7,242 nucleotides of DNA from Deltaproteobacteria bacterium RBG_16_44_11 (GTDB lineage Bacteria > Desulfobacterota > Syntrophia > Syntrophales > Smithellaceae): NCBI GenBank assembly GCA_001797845.1, contig MGQN01000023.1, positions 26,762-34,003 of the forward strand. Reading direction: 5' to 3'. The first letter of the stretch is position 1, and each line of letters begins with the position of its first letter. Below are positions 1 through 6,274 of the stretch, one piece after another. Under the pieces are notes generated by a model. It saw nothing but the letters and a program-made list of their open reading frames with translations. It was not told the origin of the DNA and made no database searches. Position numbers and translations under genes: made by a program.

Positions 1-386
1 AAAAAGTGATTGCCGATTTGCAGCCGCGGTCAAAAACTTTAGTTGAACTGGCCGCCGCCGCTGATTTTTATTTTGTTAAAGATCTTCAGTATGAATCGGA
101 AGCGGCACAAAAGTTTCTTACCCCCGACATTGGTGCCTATCTAAAAGAGATTGCCGCGAGACTCGCAACGCTTGCAAATTTCAGCAAAGAAGGGATTGAA
201 GATTTTCTCAAAGCCTTTGCTCAGGAGAAGGAGATTAAGCTTAAAGTTATCGCACAGCCTCTGCGCGTGGCGCTTACGGGAAAAACTGTCAGCCCCGGTA
301 TTGATGAAGTTATGGTAACGTTAGGTAAAGACATAGTGATCAAAAGGATTCAGGACGCGGTCGCTTATATCGACGCACACAAATAA
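1..386 (+). CDS. gltX: Glutamyl-tRNA synthetase, C-terminal part (5' end outside window)
   Basis: The reading frame is open from the left edge and stops at TAA 384-386, leaving about 127 residues. The GTG at base 6 is an internal codon, not a start, because the frame continues upstream. The piece matches the helical anticodon-binding end of class I glutamyl-tRNA synthetase: a segment like FLTPDIGAYL, a helix resembling FSKEGIEDFLKAFAQE, then the typical QPLRVALTGKTVSPGIDEVMVTLGKD signature, followed by a short helix to the end. The catalytic Rossmann half with the HIGH and KMSK motifs lies outside the window. The enzyme charges tRNA-Glu with glutamate in the cytoplasm, and a tRNA-Glu gene lies 174 bases downstream on the same strand. 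The family is clear from the QPLRVALTG/SPG block. Whether it is discriminating or also charges tRNA-Gln cannot be judged from this end. Confidence 0.93.
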   Translation, partial: KVIADLQPRSKTLVELAAAADFYFVKDLQYESEAAQKFLTPDIGAYLKEIAARLATLANFSKEGIEDFLKAFAQEKEIKLKVIAQPLRVALTGKTVSPGIDEVMVTLGKDIVIKRIQDAVAYIDAHK

Positions 387-441
387 TCTTTGAATGAAGC
401 CGGGTAGCAGTATTTTTGATTTGCGTAAAGATCAATTTAAC

Positions 442-470
442 TTGACTTTTGCCGGAGGATTAAATAGTCA
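442..470 (+). promoter_or_regulatory. Weak candidate promoter ahead of tRNA-Glu
   Basis: TTGACT at 442-447 is a good -35 match. The hexamer 17 bases later, TAGTCA at 465-470, is a poor -10. It is the best sigma-70-like candidate in the 174-base gap between gltX and the tRNA, which otherwise holds nothing I can recognise. The tRNA could equally be expressed by readthrough from gltX, since no convincing terminator is visible after the gltX stop. Confidence 0.25.
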
Positions 471-560
471 TACCGGACATTTCGCCGGGGGATTGTCTGA
501 TGGCAGGTCTTAAGTCTCTGAACTTTGCTGTCCATTTTCAAATCCTGTGCTCCCGATCAT

Positions 561-635
561 GGTCCCATCGTCTAGTGGTTAGGACGCTGGCCTCTCACGC
601 CGGAAACCGGGGTTCAACTCCCCGTGGGACTACCA
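561..635 (+). tRNA. tRNA-Glu (anticodon CTC)
   Basis: A full cloverleaf folds by eye. The acceptor stem pairs 561-567 (GGTCCCA) with 625-631 (TGGGACT), with one G-U pair at the end. The anticodon stem pairs CTGGC 587-591 with GCCGG 599-603 around the loop 592-598, placing anticodon CTC at 594-596, which reads GAG. The T arm pairs CGGGG 608-612 with CCCCG 620-624 around TTCAACT. The D-arm region resembles the CGTCTAGTGG of bacterial tRNA-Glu. The discriminator base is A632 and CCA is encoded at 633-635. It lies downstream of the gene for the enzyme that should charge it. Confidence 0.97.
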
Positions 636-709
636 AAATAATTTTGTAAGTGTCGCATTAGTAAAAAATAAATCAAACACTTTTTATACCAAGATAATTG
701 TAAATATGT

Positions 710-719
710 TTTGATCAAA
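710..719. promoter_or_regulatory. Palindrome TTTGATCAAA upstream of amidohydrolase promoter
   Basis: A perfect 10-bp palindrome sits 4 bases upstream of the candidate -35 box of the amidohydrolase gene, a position that suits an activator or repressor site. It resembles an FNR/CRP half-site (TTGAT) but lacks the four-base spacer of a true FNR box, so the binding protein is unknown. Confidence 0.25.
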
Positions 720-723
720 CTTT

Positions 724-752
724 TTGAAAGTAAAAGCAAATTCCCATATTAA
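724..752 (+). promoter_or_regulatory. Candidate sigma-70-type promoter of the amidohydrolase gene
   Basis: TTGAAA at 724-729 (5 of 6 to consensus) is followed after exactly 17 bases by TATTAA at 747-752 (4 of 6). Transcription would begin near 759, giving a very short leader of about 15 bases that just contains the ribosome binding site AGGGAAGG (761-768) before the ATG at 774. The surrounding 636-773 stretch is AT-rich. It also has a weak AAGTGT/ACACTT inverted repeat (648-653, 677-682) followed by a T run, possibly a poor terminator for the tRNA. Confidence 0.5.
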
Positions 753-773
753 TAAAAGAAAGGGAAGGCAAAA

Positions 774-1703
774 ATGATTATTGATATTCATCGGCACTTT
801 GTGGCCAAAGATTGGTTTTCCGAAAATTTTTGGCGCAACTATGCACGTATCATCCAGCAAATCACCTCCCGTATGGGCAGGTCATTTGCCTTTGAAGATA
901 TTCAGGCAAAAGTATTTCCTCTGTACTTTGATACCACTGGAGAAAAACATCTGGAACAAATGGAGAAAGCCGGAATCGATAAGACAGTTGTTTTTCTGTT
1001 CGATACAGGTCTTTTAACGGGAGAGCCGGAAGTCTCTATCGAAGAACAAAATAAAATTATTTTCAAAGCCGCAAAAAAGTACCCCGATAAAATCATTCCC
1101 TTTGTGCAGATCGATCCTCGAAGGCCGGGCGCAATAGAATTTGTGAAAAAATCCATAGAGGAGTGGGGCGCCAGAGGATTAAAACTCCATCCCGGCGCTG
1201 GGTTCAACCCGGAAGAAGCGGCCACGCTGAAGATGATCGAAGCAATCGCGGATTATAAAATTCCGGTGATCACACATACCGGTCCCAGTATCGTTCCCAC
1301 ATCCAGCAGATACTGCGATCCGATTTATCTGGATAAAATACTGTTGGGCTTTCCGGAAGTTAATGTCATCGCCGCCCATATGGCTTACGGATACCGGCCG
1401 CAGCTTTGTTCTTTCGGGTGGCAAAGGCCAAACCTCTATACCGATATTTCCGTTTCACAGGATATGGCCAAAAAAGACTATCCAAAATTCGCGCGAACTA
1501 TTCGGGAAGTAGTGGATGCTTTTGGGCCGGAAAGAGTTCTGTTCGGCACTGATAGTCCATTTACCTGGGGAGTGCTTCCGGAAAAAGATTTTGTTGCAGC
1601 TATAAAGGATTTGGTGCACAGGGCGCCGGATGACGCAAAATTTACCGTAAACGAAATTGAAATGCTTCTCGGTGCGAACGCGAAAAAACTGCTCAATATT
1701 TAA
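774..1703 (+). CDS. Amidohydrolase-2 family (ACMSD-like) metal-dependent hydrolase or decarboxylase
   Basis: This 309-residue TIM-barrel protein belongs to the amidohydrolase-2 (COG2159) group, which includes ACMSD and gamma-resorcylate-type decarboxylases as well as true hydrolases. Metal-site landmarks are visible in order: DIHRH at residues 4-8 (the HxH pair His6/His8 at the end of strand 1), KLHP with His139, THTG with His168, AAH with His202, and FGTDSPF with Asp260. The length is normal for the family and no signal peptide is present, so it should be cytoplasmic. The start is supported by AGGGAAGG 6-13 bases upstream and by the family's usual habit of beginning a few residues before the HxH motif. 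It has its own likely promoter and converges on the GRE operon, so it is a neighbour rather than an operon member. The substrate is unknown. An aromatic acid decarboxylation or hydrolysis is possible but not shown. Confidence 0.88.
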   Translation: MIIDIHRHFVAKDWFSENFWRNYARIIQQITSRMGRSFAFEDIQAKVFPLYFDTTGEKHLEQMEKAGIDKTVVFLFDTGLLTGEPEVSIEEQNKIIFKAAKKYPDKIIPFVQIDPRRPGAIEFVKKSIEEWGARGLKLHPGAGFNPEEAATLKMIEAIADYKIPVITHTGPSIVPTSSRYCDPIYLDKILLGFPEVNVIAAHMAYGYRPQLCSFGWQRPNLYTDISVSQDMAKKDYPKFARTIREVVDAFGPERVLFGTDSPFTWGVLPEKDFVAAIKDLVHRAPDDAKFTVNEIEMLLGANAKKLLNI

Positions 1704-1709
1704 TTCTGT

Positions 1710-2561
1710 TCAGAAGTTTACCACTGTCCTGAGTTCTTGTTCAGGGTAAATCTGTCCGGGTTTCGGCGGCATAGAGTTATACACCCAATGAATATCCACG
1801 CATCCCAGTGTAACCCCCCGGTGTCTCTTAAATCCGGTAAAAACACCCCGAACCAGAACATCCTCCATGTCCAGGGTGAGGCCGAATACGGCAACGGATG
1901 AATCTTGCCGTAGAGCATTTAATTCGTCTTTATAGGCCAGGGGAGAAAAGGCCAGCCTCGTGCTGTCTGTCGCCTGACACTGAATGAGCGGTATGAGGAC
2001 AGGGAACCCATCCTTGTCTATATAAGAGAGAAATTTGATAGAATCGAGACGGTTGAACAGACCTTCGGCCCAGGGCTTCAAAATACGCCCGGTGTTGTTT
2101 TTCTGTTTGACGGCTGATTTTGAGGCCATTGTCAGAAGTGATCCTAATACGATTCTTACCAGGGGAAGGGATTCTTTTCCATAGGTCTCCACAAGATCCA
2201 TGTAATGTACAGTGTGAATGCCGAAATAGGCATTATACCGGAACATGGGCTTGTTATTGAACATCTCGTAGTCTTCGCCATGGGTGGTCGTGTTGGTCCA
2301 TAGAGCTTTCCCCCGCCAGAGGCTCCTATCCAGAGTCATGATAAGAAAGCCGGTCTTAGGATTGGTCTTCACATTTTGTTTGCTTAGTCCTTCCGAGAAT
2401 TGACCCCAGATGAGTTTGGCCTGCGTTTTTGCCTGTAGGGCTGTGATGAGGGTTATATGGGGCAGGCCTTCCGGATTTACAGTTGCGATTAATCCCACTT
2501 TGGCTTCAGGCTCAAAATGCTCCAGGTCATTTTCATCGAAACGCGCTAATTTCTTTTTCAT
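1710..2561 (-). CDS. Tandem split-barrel protein, pyridoxamine-phosphate-oxidase-like (FMN-binding type) superfamily, in the GRE operon
   Basis: The 283-residue protein appears to contain two copies of a flavin-type split barrel. Residues about 22-79 and 176-231 can be laid over one another: IATVNPEGLPHITLITALQA against LSYIDKDGFPVLIPLIQCQA, each followed by a polar strand, a helix and a stretch ending in TLD. The ATV.P.G.PH opening is typical of pyridoxamine 5'-phosphate oxidase-like and related flavin or F420 split-barrel proteins. Between the barrels lies a helical, aromatic-rich linker (about 100-170). I see no iron-sulfur cysteines, signal peptide or membrane helix. It is the last gene of the operon. 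Its ATG overlaps the activase stop as ATGA (2558-2561) and a GAGGGAG site sits 7 bases before it (2569-2575), indicating coupled translation. The fold call is fairly secure, but flavin binding, any reaction and any contact with the GRE are inference. True PdxH function is unlikely given the two-domain build and context. Confidence 0.8.
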   Translation of the reverse strand: MKKKLARFDENDLEHFEPEAKVGLIATVNPEGLPHITLITALQAKTQAKLIWGQFSEGLSKQNVKTNPKTGFLIMTLDRSLWRGKALWTNTTTHGEDYEMFNNKPMFRYNAYFGIHTVHYMDLVETYGKESLPLVRIVLGSLLTMASKSAVKQKNNTGRILKPWAEGLFNRLDSIKFLSYIDKDGFPVLIPLIQCQATDSTRLAFSPLAYKDELNALRQDSSVAVFGLTLDMEDVLVRGVFTGFKRHRGVTLGCVDIHWVYNSMPPKPGQIYPEQELRTVVNF

Positions 2562-3616
2562 GCGTAAACTCCCTCACATCTGCATTCGCTGACATCACCG
2601 TTGCTGACACTTTTATGCGGCCCCTCTCCCCTAGATTCAGTGGAGTCGGCATTTCTCATAGGTCCGCTCAAGTGAACGATCCGGGCGTCGACTCCTGAGC
2701 CCTGTGCCAGGGAAGCCAGGCTTCCTGCTTCTTCGTGGGAAATCAGGCCGGTTTTTTTAAAGGCCCAATCGATTCCCAAGCTCTCGTATTTATGAGTGCA
2801 CAGGTTATTGAAGGTGCAAAGCTCCCATCTGCCGACAATTTCTCCCAGGTGTTCCTTAATAAAGACGCCGATGCCCTTGATGTTCTGCTCTGTGGCTGTG
2901 CAATCCGGTATCAGAGGAGTGCGTATCCAGAGCTTATCGGGCAGTCCGCGCTCCTTCATAAAGCGGCCAAGCCCGATAAGGTTTTCGAGTATTTTGGTAT
3001 TGGAAATACCGGTGAGGTTTTTATGTTTGTCCGGATCGATCTCCTTGAAATCATACATTACCATATCTGTGTGCGGCAGGAGTGCCTCTAAGGTTTCCCA
3101 CGAACATTGTCCGCAGGTATCCAGAGCCGTATGGAGGCCGTTCTGTTGGAAAGCGGAAAGCAACTCTTTGGCAAAAAGCGGCTGCATAGTTGGTTCGCCG
3201 CCCGATAAGGTCACTCCGCCCCCGGACTTCCGGAAGTAAACCTCGTCTTTCATAACTTCACGCGCCAGATCATCGGGCTTGGAGTCTTCTCCGTAGATAT
3301 CCATGGCTGTTGATGGGCAAGCCTGCACACAAGCGGCGCAGGAATCGCACGAAAGCCTGTCGATAATAATGCCTGATTGTGCCATCGCCAGAGCCCCTTT
3401 AGGGCATGCCTCTATACAACTTCCGCAGCCAATGCACCTGGTCTTTTCCCAGTGCACCTGCACTTTGGGTGATATGCTTTCCGGATTATGACACCAGACG
3501 CACGAAAGCGGACAACCTTTGAAGAAGATAGTACTCCTGATGCCCGGTCCATCCTCGGTGGACATGCGCTGTATTCTCAGTACTGTTCCTGAAATATTTT
3601 TTTCGGTTGCGCTCAT
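2558..3616 (-). CDS. Glycyl-radical enzyme activating enzyme (radical SAM, with two-cluster ferredoxin insert)
   Basis: A 352-residue member of the pyruvate formate-lyase-activase-like family. The radical-SAM CxxxCxxC motif is Cys35, Cys39 and Cys42 in KGCPLSCVWCHNPES. A ferredoxin-like insert follows with two CxxCxxCxxxCP motifs: Cys61/64/67/71 and Cys90/93/96/100. The SAM-contacting SGGEP is at 138-142, within SGGGVTLSGGEP. It should reductively cleave S-adenosylmethionine and abstract a hydrogen from Gly813 of the upstream-encoded GRE. Activases of dehydratase, decarboxylase and arylsuccinate-synthase GREs carry this insert; that of pyruvate formate-lyase does not. The start is supported by AGGAT at 3623-3627, 6 bases before the ATG and overlapping the GRE stop codon. 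Oddly, after a normal family end near residue 318 there is a polar tail of about 34 residues ending in ECRCEGVYA, which carries the frame to the ATGA overlap with the next gene. Confidence 0.95.
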   Translation of the reverse strand: MSATEKNISGTVLRIQRMSTEDGPGIRSTIFFKGCPLSCVWCHNPESISPKVQVHWEKTRCIGCGSCIEACPKGALAMAQSGIIIDRLSCDSCAACVQACPSTAMDIYGEDSKPDDLAREVMKDEVYFRKSGGGVTLSGGEPTMQPLFAKELLSAFQQNGLHTALDTCGQCSWETLEALLPHTDMVMYDFKEIDPDKHKNLTGISNTKILENLIGLGRFMKERGLPDKLWIRTPLIPDCTATEQNIKGIGVFIKEHLGEIVGRWELCTFNNLCTHKYESLGIDWAFKKTGLISHEEAGSLASLAQGSGVDARIVHLSGPMRNADSTESRGEGPHKSVSNGDVSECRCEGVYA

Positions 3617-3625
3617 CGAACGATC

Positions 3626-6142
3626 CTACAGAGACCCGTGACTGATTCTGGCAATGACTTCGTCCTGCAATTCTCGTCCGATACTTGTGAAATAGGCGTT
3701 GTATCCCGTGATCCGAACCAAGAGTGAGCGGTAGTCTTCCGGCCTCTTCTGGGCGTCACGCAGCATGTCGGCATCCAGCATGTTGATCTGCAGAGCGCTT
3801 CCGCCGTTTTCCGTATAGCCTTGAAGAAAGGCTTTGAACTTATCCCGGTGTTCCGGGTTATGCAAGAGAGAGGGATTAATCGTGATGGTGTGGCTCGCGC
3901 CGTTGGGCAGACAATTATAATATCCCAGAAGGTCGCCCCTGCCTTCCGTATCTTTGCCGCCCAGGACTTTGCCCACGGAGTTGGCGTTGGCTGTGGGACC
4001 ATTGATATCAGCCCCGTTGGAAGGACATATAGCGTTGGACAGGAATCGCCCCTTTGGTCTGCCGTCGGGACTTGCCGGTAGAATAAAACCGTCACCCACC
4101 CAGTAATTCCAGCTTAACATGCCGGGTCGGAACTGCCGGTTTGTGGAGACGGTCCTGTGCTTCCAGGTCTCCCCGCACCACATGTCCATCACGGCTTTGG
4201 CCATGGCATCTGCCTCGTTATCATCACGGCCGTATTTGGGAGCTTTGAATCGGGCTTTAGCCTGAAGCTTTTCATAACCTTTCCAGTTGGCTTTTAGCGC
4301 CTCAATAAGTTCGGCCATATTGCACTCTTTTTTGTCGAATACTAGGTGCTTGACTGCCAGAAGGGAATCAACGGTAGTCGCAAATGCAATTGCCTCCAGC
4401 GTGGTGAAACTCAGCTCAGCCCCGCCTTCAGTGATATCCAGCCCCTTTTCCGCGCAACCCTTGACCAGGCAGGAGAGGTAAGGCGTAGGGCAGAACCGGA
4501 CTCTGATGGATTCCGATTGTTCATAGAGCTCTGCACAGCGTTTAATAGTGAACCGAGTTTGCTCGGCATAGGACTTCCAGAACTGCTCCCAGGTGGTAAA
4601 TGTAGCAGCGTCGCCTGTTCTAGGGCCGTCCTGTTTTATCTTTTCGCTCTTACCCGTGATAGGATCCACAAACAAATGAAAATCTTTGCCGTTATTGAGC
4701 GCTAGTTCCACGGCCTTCAGCAAGTTGAGGTTATTGTCCACCGTGCCGGAACGGTCGTTGCCCTGCATGGTGTTTTCCAGGCAGCCGACCGGCGCGTAGT
4801 CGTGTACATTGTTTTCGTTGATGAGATGGGTAACGCCTGCCTTTCTGGCCTCGTGCATCATTCCGGCCATGGAGCGCTCATCGAAGTTGAGCAGGAATGG
4901 CGCTCCCTGACTCACCGAAATCATGTCCACCACCTTGTCCAAAAGCGCCTCCGGAGAGCCCCGATGAAGACGCACATTGGGCTTAGGCTCCAGAAGCGGC
5001 GACATTTCATCAATGACTTCCAGCATGGCATAAGTTAAATCGTTAGTCATGTCCCTGCCGCCGGGTCCCATGCCCGCAAGTGTGATAAGCTGGCCGTAAC
5101 CAGAAGTAATGCCTTGATTGCCGATGCGAATCATGGCGTCGTAGACTGTATTGGCGTGAATCCAGAAGCATTTCAATATTTCCTTGCCGAACTCTCTATC
5201 CATGCCGTTTTTCAGTGAGTACTGCCAGTAGGGCAGCAGGTACTGGTCGATCCTTCCGAAGGAAACGCCCGGTCCCGGGTAGTTCTCGTCGCTCATGACC
5301 AGCATATGCGTAAGCCAAAGAGCCTGCACGGCCTCCCAGAAAGTCTGGGCCGGCTCCCATGGGACCCGGTGCAGATTTTTCGCCATCTGCGTAAACTCAT
5401 CCCTGCGGATTGCATTTTTCTCCTCTGCGGCGAGCTTTTCGCACAAATTTGCGTATTTGCCAGCCAGTTCCCCGGGCATGGTGGAGGCTGTCATCATGGC
5501 CCGTAATTGAGCGCCTCTTTTGCCCTTCTTGTCTTTCGAGGACAGAGCGTTGTATCTTTCTTCAAGGTCCTTATAAATTCCTTTCCACCCGATCTTCAGT
5601 GCCCGTTCATATCCGGGAATGAGGTGGCCGCTTGTGGCTCCCGAATTGCCGTAGCCATGATCGTGGAACCACTTCATCTGCGCGCGCACGCCTTTCTTGC
5701 CGTAGATGAGCCTGTCGCGCTCTTTTGCCTCTTTTTTGTTCCAGCACATGGATGTCTGGAGATTGAAACGGCCGCCCGCAATAAGGTCACCCGGCAAAAT
5801 CTCCTGGGGAACATATTTCACCATCACCTCTTTGACGAACCAGGCCTTGCGTTCGGGCAGGTTCCAGGACCAAAAATCCGGATGAAGCTTCACGGGTTTC
5901 GCGCTCTGCTGCATGGAGATGCGGAAAGGCTGGAGGAAAGGATATGTTTCGGGCACGATATAGAAGGTCATCTCATCGAATTGTACATCCGATGGGGTTC
6001 CTGTAGACCAGGCACTAAATTCATTATTCCAGGCGCGGTTCGCTCCCTGGAAATAGTAATTCCTTAGCCAGGTTATTCGCGCGGAAAGGTTTTTTGGTTC
6101 CTTTATCTTCTGAACTGTCTTACTTGCTGCGGATGCATTCAT
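3626..6142 (-). CDS. Glycyl radical enzyme (PFL-like), C-x-E class, substrate unknown
   Basis: An 838-residue GRE, within the normal size of the family. The PFL-type domain covers most of the protein. It includes SGHLIPGYER at 171-180 (the GHxxPxY block), ELALNNG at 479-485 and VDSLLAVKHLVF at 591-602. The active-site loop is VGCLEN, giving thiyl Cys454 and a nearby acid Glu456. The C-terminal glycyl radical loop is VRITGYNAYF with Gly813, followed by the usual LQDEVIAR tail. A single Cys and a C-x-E motif exclude pyruvate formate-lyase, which has adjacent cysteines. C-x-E is known in glycerol/diol dehydratases, choline TMA-lyase and hydroxyphenylacetate decarboxylase. Asn follows Glu456 where the common motif is GCVEP. 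No microcompartment-targeting extension is seen at the N-terminus. The start is firm: GGGAAGGAGA ends 5 bases before the ATG (AAGGAG core 6149-6154). It is the first gene of the operon, with 9 bases to the activase. A lyase or decarboxylase is more likely than a fumarate-adding synthase, but the substrate is not readable. Confidence 0.95.
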   Translation of the reverse strand: MNASAASKTVQKIKEPKNLSARITWLRNYYFQGANRAWNNEFSAWSTGTPSDVQFDEMTFYIVPETYPFLQPFRISMQQSAKPVKLHPDFWSWNLPERKAWFVKEVMVKYVPQEILPGDLIAGGRFNLQTSMCWNKKEAKERDRLIYGKKGVRAQMKWFHDHGYGNSGATSGHLIPGYERALKIGWKGIYKDLEERYNALSSKDKKGKRGAQLRAMMTASTMPGELAGKYANLCEKLAAEEKNAIRRDEFTQMAKNLHRVPWEPAQTFWEAVQALWLTHMLVMSDENYPGPGVSFGRIDQYLLPYWQYSLKNGMDREFGKEILKCFWIHANTVYDAMIRIGNQGITSGYGQLITLAGMGPGGRDMTNDLTYAMLEVIDEMSPLLEPKPNVRLHRGSPEALLDKVVDMISVSQGAPFLLNFDERSMAGMMHEARKAGVTHLINENNVHDYAPVGCLENTMQGNDRSGTVDNNLNLLKAVELALNNGKDFHLFVDPITGKSEKIKQDGPRTGDAATFTTWEQFWKSYAEQTRFTIKRCAELYEQSESIRVRFCPTPYLSCLVKGCAEKGLDITEGGAELSFTTLEAIAFATTVDSLLAVKHLVFDKKECNMAELIEALKANWKGYEKLQAKARFKAPKYGRDDNEADAMAKAVMDMWCGETWKHRTVSTNRQFRPGMLSWNYWVGDGFILPASPDGRPKGRFLSNAICPSNGADINGPTANANSVGKVLGGKDTEGRGDLLGYYNCLPNGASHTITINPSLLHNPEHRDKFKAFLQGYTENGGSALQINMLDADMLRDAQKRPEDYRSLLVRITGYNAYFTSIGRELQDEVIARISHGSL

Positions 6143-6196
6143 TTATTTCTCCTTCCCAGCTGGTTGAAAATTGTCCATAATGATTGGCGTCTGATT

Positions 6197-6212
6197 ATGT
6201 AAAAATATACAT
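6197..6212. promoter_or_regulatory. Palindrome ATGTA-N6-TACAT over the candidate GRE -10 box
   Basis: Perfect 5-bp arms, ATGTA at 6197-6201 and TACAT at 6208-6212, are centred on the candidate -10 hexamer of the GRE operon. A protein bound here would block the promoter, so it is a candidate repressor operator. No regulator gene lies in the window, so the binding protein is unknown. Confidence 0.35.
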
Positions 6213-6232
6213 CTAAAGTTACATTGATACAA
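6204..6232 (-). promoter_or_regulatory. Candidate promoter of the GRE operon
   Basis: On the minus strand, TTGTAT (6232-6227) lies 17 bases before TATATT (6209-6204). The -10 matches 5 of 6 and the -35 only 3 of 6, so an activator may be needed. Transcription would start near 6197, giving a leader of about 55 bases. A competing pair slightly upstream is TTGAAA, 16 bases, TATCAA on the same strand. I saw no convincing GG/GC pair for a sigma-54 promoter. Confidence 0.4.
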
Positions 6233-6274
6233 GAAGAAAGGAATCTTTCAATTTCCGCTTCATAATCAGCTTTG

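Larger units (their letters stand above)
6191..6269. repeat. 9-bp inverted repeat flanking the GRE promoter region
   Basis: CTGATTATG at 6191-6199 is matched exactly by its reverse complement CATAATCAG at 6261-6269, with 61 bases between. The pair brackets the candidate GRE promoter. The centre-to-centre distance is 70 bp, which would suit two regulator dimers or a DNA loop. It could also be chance in AT-rich DNA. Confidence 0.3.

Noticed and set aside
6..8. GTG as the start of a small 126-aa protein
   Set aside because: The frame is open to the left edge and the product is the C-terminal domain of glutamyl-tRNA synthetase, so this is an internal valine codon.
1728..1745. Hairpin CCTGA...TCAGG as a terminator of the amidohydrolase gene
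   Set aside because: The stem is short, partly G-U paired and not followed by a T run, and it lies inside the coding end of the opposite gene.
2796..3239. 147-codon plus-strand open frame antisense to the activase
   Set aside because: It lies wholly inside the activase gene on the opposite strand and its translation looks random.
3613..4095. 160-codon minus-strand open frame
   Set aside because: It overlaps the 3' part of the GRE gene in another frame, its protein has no recognisable pattern, and the GRE frame carries the conserved glycyl radical loop.
5507..6067. 186-codon plus-strand open frame antisense to the GRE
   Set aside because: It has no ribosome site of note and no family resemblance. 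It is a shadow of the long, well-supported GRE frame.
6142..6142. Microcompartment-targeting peptide at the GRE N-terminus
   Set aside because: Only about 20 polar residues precede the conserved domain, without the amphipathic extension seen in shell-associated GREs, and no shell protein gene is in the window.
3626..6142. Calling the GRE pyruvate formate-lyase or benzylsuccinate synthase
   Set aside because: It lacks the adjacent cysteine pair of pyruvate formate-lyase. The operon has no BssB/BssC-type small subunits, and the C-x-E motif fits the eliminase/decarboxylase branch better.
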